A stretch of DNA of 64,000 nucleotides from Chloracidobacterium sp. (GCA_016711345.1 JADJTD010000001.1:1860001-1924000), one strand, 5' to 3'; shown: positions 16,473 through 25,863, counted from the first letter of the stretch. Numbers and translations are program-made. Notes: generated by a model from the letters alone, not told the origin.

Positions 16473-18362
16473 ATGTTTGACGAAAGTTTTGATGTGATAG
16501 TGATCGGTGCAGGACACGCAGGCTGCGAAGCGGCCTCGGCATCCGCACGTCTTGGTGCGGATACGGCACTCGTCACTATCAACCTCGATCTGATCGGACA
16601 AATGTCCTGCAATCCTGCGGTCGGCGGCATAGCTAAGGGACATGTTGTCCGTGAGATCGACGCTTTGGGCGGCATTATGGGCCGAGTGATCGACCGTACG
16701 GGCATTCAGTTTCGGCTTTTGAATCGATCGCGTGGCCCTGCCGTTCAATCGCCGCGTGCCCAGGCAGACCGCAGTCTTTATCGAACAGAGATGCGCCGCG
16801 TGCTCGAAGCAACGCCAAATCTACATCTGCGACAAGGCGTGGTTATTGATCTAATTGTTGAGAACAATAAGGTTATAGGCGTTGAAATGCAGGATTCGCG
16901 ACGATTTGGTGCGAAGGCGGTCGTAGTCGCAACCGGCACTTTTCTCAATGGAACGATCCACACGGGCCAAAAGACCTTCTCGGCAGGACGCGCCGGTGAA
17001 CCAGCTTCAATTGAGCTTGCCGAAAGTCTTAAAACACACGGCTTCCCTGTCGGACGTCTAAAAACAGGCACGCCGCCGCGTCTCGATGGTCGGACCATCG
17101 ATTGGGACGCCTTTGAACCGCAGCCGCCGGATGAAAAACCTGTGGCTTTCTCGTTCGCGACCGAAAAGATCGAACAGGATCAAATTCAGTGCTTTATTGG
17201 TTACACGAGTGACCGGCTTCATCAGACTATCCGCGATAATTTGCACCGTTCACCGCTTTATTCCGGAAAGATCAAAGGGGTTGGACCGCGCTATTGTCCA
17301 TCGATAGAGGACAAGGTTGTTAAGTTTGCCGACAAAGACCGACATCAGCTATTTCTTGAGCCTGAAGGACATAACACTAACGAAGTTTATCTGAACGGCT
17401 TCTCGACATCGTTGCCGTCTGATCTGCAGCTTGAACTTCTTCGTATGGTCAACGGTTTTGAGAAGGTGCAGATCATTAGGCCTGGTTACGCGATCGAATA
17501 TGATTTTATTGATCCGCGAGAGATGCGTCCAACGATGGAATCGACCCGCATGACTGGCCTTTTTCTTGCCGGACAGATAAATGGGACGACTGGATATGAA
17601 GAAGCTGCTTGCCAGGGTTTGATGGCTGGGATTAATGCTGCTTTCTGTGCTCAAGGCCGTAAACTCTTTATTTTGCAACGAGATGAGGCGTATATTGGTG
17701 TGCTGACTGACGACCTTATTCGGCATGGGGTTGATGAGCCGTATCGCCTATTTACATCTAGAGCCGAGGCTCGACTGACGCTGCGGCATGATAATGCCGA
17801 TCAGCGCTTGTCGCCAAAAGGTCGTGAAATAGGTCTAGTTGGTGATTCAGATTGGGAACGTTTTAACAAGAAGCGCGACCGTATCGCCAATCTCCGCAAT
17901 GCACTTGATCTTACGCGATTCAAACGTTCATCAGTCGAGTATGCGAGCATCTCACAAATTTTGGGAGCCGATCTAGGCGATTCCATCACACTTTCCCAAT
18001 TGGCAATGCGTCAGGGCGTCAATTCTGAGTTGATCCGTCGGCTTCTGCCAATTGAGATCCAAAAGGAAACCAAAATCGTTGATCTCGAAACTTCCCTTGC
18101 TGATTCCCTTTACAGTGGTTATATCGAGAAGCAAAAATTAGCGACTGAGCGTGTCAATCATCACGACAGCCTGAAAGTACCTACGGACTTTCAATTTAAT
18201 TCAGTTGGCGGCCTTTCAAATGAGATGGTTGAGCGGCTCGAACGAGCTCGTCCTCAAAATTTTGGCCAAGTACGCACGGTAAACGGCTTGACCGCCGCTG
18301 CACTTTCTTCAGTTTTGGTTCATTTGACCGCCAATTCACCTTCGCAAAGTTCAATAAATTAG
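16473..18362 (+). CDS. mnmG: tRNA uridine-5-carboxymethylaminomethyl modification enzyme MnmG
   Basis: The 629-residue FAD protein is the partner of MnmE. It begins MFDESFDVIVIGAGHAGCEA, the Rossmann GxGxxG motif, followed by MSCNPAVGGIAKGHVVREID. GRLKTGTPPRLDGRTIDW lies near residue 195 and the second family signature around residue 355-385 (RPGYAIEYDF, then GLFLAGQINGTTGYEEAA). The helical C-terminus that binds tRNA/MnmE is complete. Upstream in-frame starts from 16371 are rejected because homology begins at 16473. No rsmG follows; the parS cluster does. Confidence 0.97.
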   Translation: MFDESFDVIVIGAGHAGCEAASASARLGADTALVTINLDLIGQMSCNPAVGGIAKGHVVREIDALGGIMGRVIDRTGIQFRLLNRSRGPAVQSPRAQADRSLYRTEMRRVLEATPNLHLRQGVVIDLIVENNKVIGVEMQDSRRFGAKAVVVATGTFLNGTIHTGQKTFSAGRAGEPASIELAESLKTHGFPVGRLKTGTPPRLDGRTIDWDAFEPQPPDEKPVAFSFATEKIEQDQIQCFIGYTSDRLHQTIRDNLHRSPLYSGKIKGVGPRYCPSIEDKVVKFADKDRHQLFLEPEGHNTNEVYLNGFSTSLPSDLQLELLRMVNGFEKVQIIRPGYAIEYDFIDPREMRPTMESTRMTGLFLAGQINGTTGYEEAACQGLMAGINAAFCAQGRKLFILQRDEAYIGVLTDDLIRHGVDEPYRLFTSRAEARLTLRHDNADQRLSPKGREIGLVGDSDWERFNKKRDRIANLRNALDLTRFKRSSVEYASISQILGADLGDSITLSQLAMRQGVNSELIRRLLPIEIQKETKIVDLETSLADSLYSGYIEKQKLATERVNHHDSLKVPTDFQFNSVGGLSNEMVERLERARPQNFGQVRTVNGLTAAALSSVLVHLTANSPSQSSIN

Positions 18363-18375
18363 TATTTTGATCCTC

Positions 18376-18689
18376 AATGTGGCACGTGCCACATTTAAAC
18401 AATCACCCTATGTGGCACGTGCCACATAGGGTGTCCATTTATTCTGATAATTTAATTTCAGTCACTTCGTTCGCAATGTGGCACGTGCCACATTGATTTG
18501 ATCTTTATCAAATTTATATGAATTTAATGAAAAAACCCGTTCTACGGTTTAAATGTGGCACGTGCCACATTCATTTGTCCTCATATCATATTTATGCAAA
18601 TTTTGACGAAAACGCCGATTCTGCGCTTAAAATGTGGCACGTGCCACATTTTTTTGTTTTTTTGTGCGCAATGTGGCACGTGCCACATT
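18376..18689. promoter_or_regulatory. parS: parS cluster: six copies of TGTGGCACGTGCCACA
   Basis: Six identical 16-bp palindromes lie at 18378-18393, 18411-18426, 18477-18492, 18554-18569, 18633-18648 and 18672-18687. Flanking symmetry extends some to 20-24 bp and the second to a perfect 30 bp (18404-18433). The canonical parS is TGTTTCACGTGAAACA. Here the TGT ends and CACGTG centre are kept but the two bases on each side of the centre are GG/CC. The cluster lies directly before parA-parB and is the probable ParB loading site. The 18363-18750 gap contains nothing else except the parA promoter. Confidence 0.92.
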
Positions 18690-18701
18690 CGCGATTAGAA
18701 T

Positions 18702-18729
18702 TTGGCTCACGGCTGTGATAAGTTAGAAT
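18702..18729 (+). promoter_or_regulatory. Candidate parA promoter
   Basis: TTGGCT (18702-18707), a 16-base spacer and TAGAAT (18724-18729) lie 22-49 bases before the parA ATG. The last parS copy ends 14 bases upstream of the -35, so ParB bound there could affect transcription. Confidence 0.5.
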
Positions 18730-18750
18730 CTCGTCACGAAAAGCGTAAAA

Positions 18751-19512
18751 ATGGGTAAGATAATAGCTGTTGCTAATCAAAAAGGCGGTGTAGGGAAGAC
18801 AACGACGGCGATCAATCTCGCAGCAGCGCTGGCGGCGCGTGACCGTAAGGTTTTGCTTGTTGATGCTGATCCGCAGGCAAATGCCACGTCCGGAGCGGGA
18901 ATTCCACGTGGAAACGCCAGAAAGACCTTATATAACGCTCTCATCATGGGTGAATCTGTGCGGGATATGGTTTTGCCGACGGAAATACCAACACTTTGGG
19001 TACTTCCATCGGGAAAGGACCTTGCGGGAGCCGAAGTTGAACTAGTAGAAAGGCCCAATCGGAACTTTGCTTTGAAAGAGATCCTCACGGAGATCAAGGC
19101 TTTTTTCCACTACATAATTCTCGATTGTCCGCCGTCACTTGGAATTCTGACTCTTAACGGCCTGACCGCTGCTGATTCGCTGCTAGTGCCGATCCAATGT
19201 GAATATTACGCGCTTGAAGGTGTAACGGAGCTGTTTGACACTTTGACACGAGTGAAACGGGAACTGAACCCTGCTCTGACGATCGAGGGTCTTCTTTTGA
19301 CAATGTTCGATGAGAGGACCAATTTATCGACCGCTGTGGCAAAGGATCTGCGAGATTTTTATGGTTCTCAGGTGCTGGAAACGGTGATCCCGCGAAATGT
19401 GCGCCTTGCCGAAGCCCCTAGTTTCGGAAAGCCGATCATGGTTTACGATCCGAAATCAAAAGGAGCGGAAAGTTATGATGACCTTGCAAAGGAGATATTG
19501 AAACATGCCTAG
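18751..19512 (+). CDS. parA: Chromosome-partitioning ATPase ParA (Soj)
   Basis: The 253-residue ATPase begins MGKIIAVANQKGGVGKTTTA with the deviant Walker A. A DADPQANATSG stretch follows and then the Walker B-like region HYIILDCPPSLGILTLNGLT. Length and lack of an N-terminal helix-turn-helix match the chromosomal Soj type. It forms DNA-bound dimers whose ATPase is triggered by ParB, moving origins apart. parB overlaps its 3' end by eight bases. Confidence 0.96.
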   Translation: MGKIIAVANQKGGVGKTTTAINLAAALAARDRKVLLVDADPQANATSGAGIPRGNARKTLYNALIMGESVRDMVLPTEIPTLWVLPSGKDLAGAEVELVERPNRNFALKEILTEIKAFFHYIILDCPPSLGILTLNGLTAADSLLVPIQCEYYALEGVTELFDTLTRVKRELNPALTIEGLLLTMFDERTNLSTAVAKDLRDFYGSQVLETVIPRNVRLAEAPSFGKPIMVYDPKSKGAESYDDLAKEILKHA

Positions 19513-20395
19513 ACAAACTCTTGGAAGAGGCCTAAGTGCTTTAATTGGAGAAGATACAGTTACCTCTGCCTCATCGGCTGCGCCAGCAAAGGCCGAAGAG
19601 TCTGCAACTTTAGAACTCGACATCGATCTAATCGAACCTAATCCTGAACAACCCAGAACTCGATTTACCGACGCAAAGCTTCAGGAGCTTGCTCAATCGA
19701 TACGGATCAACGGTGTTGTCCAGCCGATCGTTGTTCGCCCGTTTGGTGGACGGTATCAGATCGTCGCCGGTGAACGGCGCTGGCGGGCCTCGCAGATCGC
19801 TGAGCTGCGCAGGATACCGGCATTTATCCGCGAAGTTTCGGATGAAAAGCTGCTCGAACTCGCACTTGTCGAGAACATCCAACGACAAGAGTTGAATCCG
19901 ATCGAAGAAGCCAATGCCTACCGCAAACTCATTGAAAACATTGGACTTACGCAGGATCAGATCGCTGAAAGAGTTGGCAAGGACCGCACGATCGTGACAA
20001 CTTCGTTACGGCTTTTGCGTCTCGCAAATGACATACAGCGTTCGATCGAAGAAGGCGTACTTACCGCCGGACACGGCCGCGCTTTGCTGACGACCGACGA
20101 TCCAAAAGTGAGGCGTGAAGTGGCAAATTACGCCATCGACAACGGCTGGTCGGTTCGTGATATTGAAAAGGCGATCAAGCGTATATCAAGCGGTTTCGCA
20201 ATCAACTCATCAACCAAGCGCGTAGAACGGAGCATTGACGCCAACGTAAAAGCAGCTGAAGTGAAACTGACAAGGGCGCTCAACACAAAGGTACAGATCA
20301 TTCCCGGTAAAAAAGGCGTGGGTGGAAAGATCGAGATCGAGTTTTACAGCACCGATGATCTTGACCGCATTTACGACGTTATCATTAAGAAATAA
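19505..20395 (+). CDS. parB: Chromosome-partitioning protein ParB
   Basis: The 296-residue protein begins MPRQTLGRGLSALIGED, the ParA-contacting N-terminus. The CTP-binding part includes QPIVVRPFGGRYQIVAGERR (about 73-92) and LALVENIQRQELNPIEEA. The helix-turn-helix follows, with recognition helix GKDRTIVTTSLRLLRL at about 158-173. Most ParBs have an Ala/Thr-Asn pair where this one has Thr165-Thr166. The change may relate to the altered parS next door. The C-terminal dimerisation part is complete. ParB loads at parS, slides as a CTP clamp and recruits SMC. Confidence 0.95.
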   Translation: MPRQTLGRGLSALIGEDTVTSASSAAPAKAEESATLELDIDLIEPNPEQPRTRFTDAKLQELAQSIRINGVVQPIVVRPFGGRYQIVAGERRWRASQIAELRRIPAFIREVSDEKLLELALVENIQRQELNPIEEANAYRKLIENIGLTQDQIAERVGKDRTIVTTSLRLLRLANDIQRSIEEGVLTAGHGRALLTTDDPKVRREVANYAIDNGWSVRDIEKAIKRISSGFAINSSTKRVERSIDANVKAAEVKLTRALNTKVQIIPGKKGVGGKIEIEFYSTDDLDRIYDVIIKK

Positions 20396-20409
20396 AAGGA
20401 GTTACGGCA

Positions 20410-21429
20410 ATGCAAAAGCGTTTGACGGAAATGGTTGACTGCGCGGGTTGAGTGGCTAAACTCGCACCGAGCGACCTTGCTCAAGTTTTGAGCAAACTTC
20501 CGGCACAGAATAATGAGAATGTGATCGTCGGCTTTGACCATGCTGACGATGCGGGAGTTTTTCGCCTTTCGAACGACACTGCGCTTGTGCAAACGCTCGA
20601 CTTTTTTACTCCAGTCGCCGACGAGCCCGAGATGTATGGTCAGATTGCCGCGATAAACTCACTCAATGACGTTTATGCCATGGGCGGCACACCATTGACC
20701 GCACTTTCTATAGTCTGTTATCCGCAAAAAGGCGATTGGGATGTTCTCGGCCAAATTCTGGCGGGCGGTCAAAAAGCAATGAATGCAGCAGGCGTTGTGG
20801 TAATCGGCGGACATTCGGTTGACGATAAAGAGATGAAATTTGGATATTCCGTCACAGGAATAGTCCATCCAGACAAAGTCATCACAAATGCCGGAGCAAA
20901 GCCCGGAGATATTTTGATACTGACCAAGCCGATTGGAACCGGAGCCATCAATACGGCAATAAAGCATGGAAAGGCAAGCGGAGAAACCGAAGCGGCGGCG
21001 ATTAAGGCAATGACAACATCTGCGGCGGCGGCATCCAAGGTTATGCAAAGTGTTGGTGCAAATGCGTGCACCGATGTGACCGGTTTTGGTTTGATGGGCC
21101 ATGCTTTTGAAATGGCAAAAGCAAGCGATGTGACGTTAAACATTGATTCTAAAGCAGTTCCGCTGTTGCCTGACGTACTTGAATTGATCTCACAGGGAAT
21201 GCTGACACGCGGCGACAAAAACAATCGCGTTTATGTCGGCGAAACCGTTAGAATACAAACAAGTGTTTCGTCCGAGATGCAGAGTGCGTTATACGACCCG
21301 CAAACGGCCGGCGGATTGCTGATCTCGATGCCGGAAGCAAAGGCTGCAGCGTTTCTTAGTGAAATAGAAGGAGCGGCGATTATTGGCACTGTGGCGGAGA
21401 AGGGAAATTATCTTATCGAGGTAAACTGA
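20410..21429 (+). CDS. selD: Selenophosphate synthetase with selenocysteine (SelD)
   Basis: SelD makes monoselenophosphate from selenide and ATP, the Se donor for selenocysteine. The ATG at 20410 has AGGAG eight bases upstream. The 14th codon is an in-frame TGA (20449-20451): the translated start is MQKRLTEMVDCAGUVAKLAP, U being selenocysteine. That is exactly the active-site position, Cys or Sec, in the family. The rest reads DDAGVFRLSNDTALVQTLDF, then NDVYAMGGTPLTALSI and DVTGFGLMGHAFEMAKAS. A GTG just after the TGA would give a protein lacking the catalytic residue and is rejected. The total is 339 residues. tatA/B follows directly. Confidence 0.95.
20452..20495 (+). promoter_or_regulatory. 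Candidate bacterial SECIS element in selD
   Basis: Directly after the UGA is a foldable stretch. Its clearest part is TTGCTCAA-GTT-TTGAGCAA (20477-20495), a perfect eight-base-pair hairpin. The loop begins with G followed by U, 33 bases after the UGA, within the spacing reported for bacterial SECIS elements. It would recruit SelB with Sec-tRNA. The fold is seen; SelB binding is inferred. Confidence 0.5.
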
Positions 21430-21882
21430 TTGTTTTTGTTCATCTTAGAATCCTTCGGAACACCGGAATTGCTGCTTGTCGGGCTTGTCGCTTTGATCTT
21501 GCTTGGCCCGCGAAAGCTGCCGGACCTGGCACGAAAGGCAGGTAAGATGATGTCCGAATTTCGCGGAACGGCCAATGAATTCAAGGAAACATGGCAACGT
21601 GAGGTGAACTTTGAGGAAGAGGCAAATGCTTTAGACATAAAAGCCTTTGACTCGGAACCTGTGAAGCGTGTCGATTCCATCTCTACATCTGAAGCGACAG
21701 AATCACCGGCCCAGCCCTCGATAAAACAAATCGACCCTTCAAAATTTGAACATTTGGTTGGAAGCGACGCATCCGCTATGCAGAAATCCAAACGTGAACA
21801 AGAGCCCAACACTCACGACGAAGAGCAGCCAAAGTTGCCCCTCGAAACCGCCGACCCAAACGACAAAAAGAACTGGCTATAG
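21430..21882 (+). CDS. Twin-arginine translocase subunit TatA/TatB
   Basis: From a TTG start immediately after selD, the 150-residue protein begins MFLFILESFGTPELLLVGLV with one membrane helix. The hinge and amphipathic helix follow (LLGPRKLPDLARKAGKMM) and then a long acidic, Ser-rich tail. The E-L near position 13-14 and the PRKLPD motif fit TatA/B; the long tail favours TatB. It lies four bases before the tatC initiation region, so the two form the Tat pore and receptor for folded exported proteins. Confidence 0.88.
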   Translation: MFLFILESFGTPELLLVGLVALILLGPRKLPDLARKAGKMMSEFRGTANEFKETWQREVNFEEEANALDIKAFDSEPVKRVDSISTSEATESPAQPSIKQIDPSKFEHLVGSDASAMQKSKREQEPNTHDEEQPKLPLETADPNDKKNWL

Positions 21883-21888
21883 CGTTTG

Positions 21889-22953
21889 ATGGAAGAGACC
21901 AAAACAGAACTTGAGCCGGAAGCAGGCGGACAGATGTCGTTTCTCGAACATCTCGACGAGCTGCGCAAGCGGCTTGTAAATTCTGTAATCATTATAGTTG
22001 TGTTCTTCCTAGCCTGTTGGTTCGTCTCTGACAAGATCTACAATTTTCTCTCCGTGCCAATTCGCAGGGCGCTGTCAGAAGCAGCTCGACGGGATCTGCC
22101 TGTTAACGGCATCACCGGTAACGAAAAGATCCTCGCCATCAACAATTTAAAAGAGAACGACGAAGGCCGCTATATTTTTGATGACACATTTAACATCGGC
22201 CCAACCGTCGTTTCGCCCGGAACTTCAATAAAGGCAAAGGTTTCCCGTGATTCCGAAGGCAAGCTTGGGCTTTTTACGACGGAGGCGCTCTTTACCAATA
22301 ACGCGATAGTTCCTTCGGGAGTGCGGCTTCCGCTCAAATTTGAGGAAACCGCTATTGGTCAGCCAAATTCTGATGAGAAGATGATCGTTACTACAGCTCT
22401 CGAGTCGTTTACGCTGTATGTAACTGTTTCGCTTTATTCTGCGATCGCATTTGCTTTGCCGCTGCTGCTTTGGCAATTGTGGATGTTCATTTCGCCCGCA
22501 CTATATAAACACGAACGCTCGTATGTGACTCCATTTATTGGACTTTCGACCGTTTCATTTGTCATCGGCGCGGCTTTTGCTTACTACATTTTGTTTCCGC
22601 CGGCAGCGAGCTATCTGCTCGGCGTAGGGCAGGATTTCAAGCTGCTTCTTAAGGCGAGCGACTATCTCGATTTCATCATTATCATCATGCTCGCGATGGG
22701 CCTGATCTTTCAGATGCCGGCAATTACCTATGTCTTGGCTCGGATCGGCATTGTCACCGCGGGTTTGATGATCCGAACGTGGAAGATGGCACTTATCGTC
22801 ATCCTGATAGTCGCAGCCATCGTCTCACCGACTAGTGACATTCCGAACATGATGCTGTTTGCGGCTCCGATGATCGTCCTCTATATCATCTCGATCTTTA
22901 TCGCCTGGTTCTTTGGCAAAAAACGTCAGACTGACGCCGAAGCGAACGCCTAG
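21889..22953 (+). CDS. tatC: Twin-arginine translocase receptor subunit TatC
   Basis: The 354-residue protein begins with SFLEHLDELRKRLVNSVIII, the TatC signature before helix 1. ALPLLLWQLWMFISPALYKHER and the remaining helices complete the six-helix receptor. The first periplasmic loop is about 100 residues longer than usual (roughly residues 55-175, polar and beta-rich). Elsewhere it is normally short. TatC binds RR signal peptides. The FAD protein at 30221 carries such a signal. I chose the ATG at 21889 over the TTG at 21886. Confidence 0.94.
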   Translation: MEETKTELEPEAGGQMSFLEHLDELRKRLVNSVIIIVVFFLACWFVSDKIYNFLSVPIRRALSEAARRDLPVNGITGNEKILAINNLKENDEGRYIFDDTFNIGPTVVSPGTSIKAKVSRDSEGKLGLFTTEALFTNNAIVPSGVRLPLKFEETAIGQPNSDEKMIVTTALESFTLYVTVSLYSAIAFALPLLLWQLWMFISPALYKHERSYVTPFIGLSTVSFVIGAAFAYYILFPPAASYLLGVGQDFKLLLKASDYLDFIIIIMLAMGLIFQMPAITYVLARIGIVTAGLMIRTWKMALIVILIVAAIVSPTSDIPNMMLFAAPMIVLYIISIFIAWFFGKKRQTDAEANA

Positions 22954-23082
22954 CCTTCATACAACCTAATCGCAGGGGTTTTGCATCTTGAATTAGTGGC
23001 GATTACTGTTTAAAATCTATTGAATTATAGGTTCGGTCCCATTGCCGCATAGATTTGCGGTTTTCGAGTAGGAGTTTATCGT

Positions 23083-24726
23083 ATGTCAAAGAGCATCATA
23101 ATTCGAAATTTTGTTTTGGCCTTCATAGTTGTTGCAACCGGCGTTACTTTTAATGCCGACGCGTCGGCACAGCCGCCTGATAAAGATAAGCCGAGTCAGG
23201 ACGTTTCTGACAAGGTTCGCAATGTAAAAAAGGAATCTAAAGACGCCTATAAAAAATGGCTAGACAATGATGTGCCGTATCTCATTACGGATCAGGAACG
23301 GAAAGCGTTTAAGGCTCTTGCGACGGACGAGGAACGCGAGAACTTTATCGAACAGTTTTGGCGGCGGCGCGATCCGAACCCTGATACTGAGGAAAACGAA
23401 TTTCGTGAACAGTATTACGAACGCATAGCATACGCAAATGAACATTTTACATCGGGAATTCCGGGCTGGAAAACCGATCGCGGACGTATTTATATTGCCT
23501 GGGGAAAACCTGACTCTATTGAGTCGCATCCGACAGGCGGCACTTATAATCGTCCGAGCTATGAGGGCGGCGGCGATACAACCACCTATCCTTTTGAGAT
23601 CTGGTTTTACAGACACCTCGAGGGAGTAGGTGACGGACTTGAGATCGAGTTTGTCGATCCTACAAGCACAGGGGAATATCGCCTCGCCCGCGATGCAAAT
23701 GAAAAAGATGCAATGAGGATGGTACCCGGAGCAGGGTTTTCAACTTCTGAACAGTTGGGTTTAGGAGCACAAGGAGATACCTCTTCGGGGCGTCCAAGTT
23801 ATCAGCGTGAGCAGGATACGATGTTCAGGCGAATGGAAATTCAGAATGGGCTTGCTCGCCCGCCTGCGGTCAAGTTCAGCGATCTACAGGAATTAGCAGG
23901 TGGCGACTCGGGTGTGCTTTTTGATAAAGACCCTCTAAAGTTCGACGTTCGTATCGATTTTTTCCGCCAGTCTGACGACCGGATCATTACAGCCTTTACA
24001 GTGCAGACAAATAACAAGGAGTTGCAGTTCAAAGACGTCGGCGGCCTGCAGCAGGCCTCGATGAACATATTTGGCAAGATCACTGCTGTTTCCGGCAAAC
24101 GTTCGGGCATCTTTGAAGATTCGGTAACAACGAGCGCAACGACACAAGAATTATCGGAAGCAAAAGACCGAAAATCTATCTATCAAAAAGCTATCGCTCT
24201 TACGCCAGGCACTTATAAAGTCGATGTCGTAGTTCGCGATGTTGAGACGGGTAACAAGGGCCTTATAAATATGGGTTTTGTCGTACCTAAATACGACGAG
24301 AAGAAACTTTCGACTTCGTCAATGATACTCACGTCGACGTTGAGATCGACCGCCGAACGTGACATCGGCCAAATGTTCGTGATCGGTAACGCTAAGGTCG
24401 TTCCAAATCTTTCCGGAAATTATAAGGTCGGCCAAGAGGTAGGTGTATATTTACAGGTTTACAATGCAGGTGTCGATCAGACGACTCTGAGGCCAGCTGT
24501 GGACGTCAATTATATTTTAACAAAGGGCGGGAAAGAGATCCTGCAGCAAGCTGAGGACTGGAGCGGACTGAGCGATTCAGGCCAGCGATTGACCATTGCC
24601 CGGCTTTTGCCGACAACGATGATGTCAGTCGGCGATTATGAGCTCAAAGTCGTTATAAAAGATCGTGTTAGTGGACAGGTCCTCAACGACGACAAATTAA
24701 AAGCTAAGTTTACGATCACGCAGTAG
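23083..24726 (+). CDS. Secreted GWxTD-domain protein
   Basis: The 547-residue protein has a signal peptide (residues 1-30, ending SAQPP). The GWxTD domain follows: ERENFIEQFWRRRDPNPDTE near residue 85, then YERIAYANEHFTSGIPGWKT and DRGRIYIAWGKPDSIESHP. PGWKTD is the name-giving motif. The C-terminal half is a beta-rich region with ISQK-type strand repeats. The family is common in Acidobacteria and Bacteroidetes and has no proven activity. AGGAG precedes the start. No operon partner is evident. Confidence 0.85.
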   Translation: MSKSIIIRNFVLAFIVVATGVTFNADASAQPPDKDKPSQDVSDKVRNVKKESKDAYKKWLDNDVPYLITDQERKAFKALATDEERENFIEQFWRRRDPNPDTEENEFREQYYERIAYANEHFTSGIPGWKTDRGRIYIAWGKPDSIESHPTGGTYNRPSYEGGGDTTTYPFEIWFYRHLEGVGDGLEIEFVDPTSTGEYRLARDANEKDAMRMVPGAGFSTSEQLGLGAQGDTSSGRPSYQREQDTMFRRMEIQNGLARPPAVKFSDLQELAGGDSGVLFDKDPLKFDVRIDFFRQSDDRIITAFTVQTNNKELQFKDVGGLQQASMNIFGKITAVSGKRSGIFEDSVTTSATTQELSEAKDRKSIYQKAIALTPGTYKVDVVVRDVETGNKGLINMGFVVPKYDEKKLSTSSMILTSTLRSTAERDIGQMFVIGNAKVVPNLSGNYKVGQEVGVYLQVYNAGVDQTTLRPAVDVNYILTKGGKEILQQAEDWSGLSDSGQRLTIARLLPTTMMSVGDYELKVVIKDRVSGQVLNDDKLKAKFTITQ

Positions 24727-24754
24727 TTTATTGCCGTTATCGGTGAATCAGTAC

Positions 24755-24808
24755 GGCTTTAGCGATATTTTCATACACGTTTATGAAATGCGGCTAAAGC
24801 CTTTTTCT
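24755..24808. terminator. Strong intergenic terminator
   Basis: GGCTTTAGC pairs with GCTAAAGCC and an inner ATTTTCATA pairs with TATGAAAT, followed by TTTTTCTT. It ends the GWxTD gene. The stem also lies beyond the 3' end of the opposite lipoprotein gene and could serve both. Confidence 0.8.
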
Positions 24809-24819
24809 TGAGGCTTTCT

Positions 24820-25767
24820 TTACCTGCGTTTGACTACAATAACAGGTGATCGCTGTCCCTCGCTTGTTACAAATATCGACGATCCGTCAACGCTGTAGCA
24901 GATGCTCTCGCCTTGATTGCGTTCGCCCAGATCTACGACCTCAGGTTTCTGCAGCCATATCTCATCAAAATTTACCGCTCCCTCGGGCAATGTAAATTCA
25001 TACCCTTGTGAATAATCACATAAGATGACACGTTTGCCATCCGGCGATACGTCGCCACCGGTCAACAGACCGTTCGGAATTGCAGGAAGTGATATCTCAG
25101 CAATTATTTGAGCCTTTTGTGTTTCAGGTTTTCCAAAATCGGGTTTGATACGATAGACGCCTGACGGGCCAACAAGACGCTTCGTCAGAACGTAGATACT
25201 ACCGGTCATCGGTTGGACGACCAACGTCTCTGCGTTCTGTTTTGTGTCCGGATATCTGTACTTTACTATTTCGGCTGGCTCGGTCGTCATCGAATTTTTT
25301 CGATCGGACCTTGCATCTGATTCTTTGACGACCGGTTCAGCGATTCGATAGATGGAGTGTTCTATAAATTGCAGTTCGTTGTCACCAATATCGCCGATGT
25401 AAAGAAAACATTTGCCGCTCTTGTCTTTATAGGCAGCTATGTCTTCCCAGTCGATGTTATCCGCATTCTGTACCTTCCATGTGCCGAGGCTTTCGCCGGT
25501 GGGCTTAAATGCAAAAATATATGCTCCCTCGTCGGAATCATTGTGTGTCCAAATCACATCGTTCTGACATCTAGAAGCCGCAATGCCGCTGCTTTCCGTA
25601 ATATCGCCTGACTTGATATTGCCGATGATCTTGGGTGGATCGTAGTGGATTTCCGGTTCGATCTTGTCACCCTTTGACGAAATGCCGGAACACGCAGAAA
25701 AAATTGCCGCAAAAATGGCTGGTGAAATGACAAAGAGGCAAAATTTAGCTATAGTTTTGTTCGACAT
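24820..25767 (-). CDS. Lipoprotein, probable beta-propeller
   Basis: The 315-residue protein has a lipoprotein signal ending AIFSAC, so it is anchored by Cys26. The body contains ESSGIAASR, VIWTHNDSDEGAYIFAF and NIDWEDIAAYKD, then CFLYIGDIGDNELQF. This repeating strand pattern is typical of a beta-propeller that may bind or hydrolyse small ligands. SPDGKRVILCDYSQGYEF lies near the end. I cannot assign an enzyme activity. It is convergent with the GWxTD gene. Confidence 0.7.
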   Translation of the reverse strand: MSNKTIAKFCLFVISPAIFAAIFSACSGISSKGDKIEPEIHYDPPKIIGNIKSGDITESSGIAASRCQNDVIWTHNDSDEGAYIFAFKPTGESLGTWKVQNADNIDWEDIAAYKDKSGKCFLYIGDIGDNELQFIEHSIYRIAEPVVKESDARSDRKNSMTTEPAEIVKYRYPDTKQNAETLVVQPMTGSIYVLTKRLVGPSGVYRIKPDFGKPETQKAQIIAEISLPAIPNGLLTGGDVSPDGKRVILCDYSQGYEFTLPEGAVNFDEIWLQKPEVVDLGERNQGESICYSVDGSSIFVTSEGQRSPVIVVKRR

Positions 25768-25863
25768 AGTCCGCTTAGTTTAAAGTATAACGCAGGCCGC
25801 GCGGCCTTGGGTTCCAATGGGTATTATGCCCGAATTCACATAGAAGCAGTTAGTGTTACACCG

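Noticed and set aside
18518..18718. Small protein frame across the parS cluster
   Set aside because: It consists of the translated palindromes and has no ribosome site.
20452..21429. SelD starting at the GTG at 20452
   Set aside because: It would lack the catalytic Sec/Cys segment; the upstream ATG has a good ribosome site and reads through TGA at the family's Sec position.
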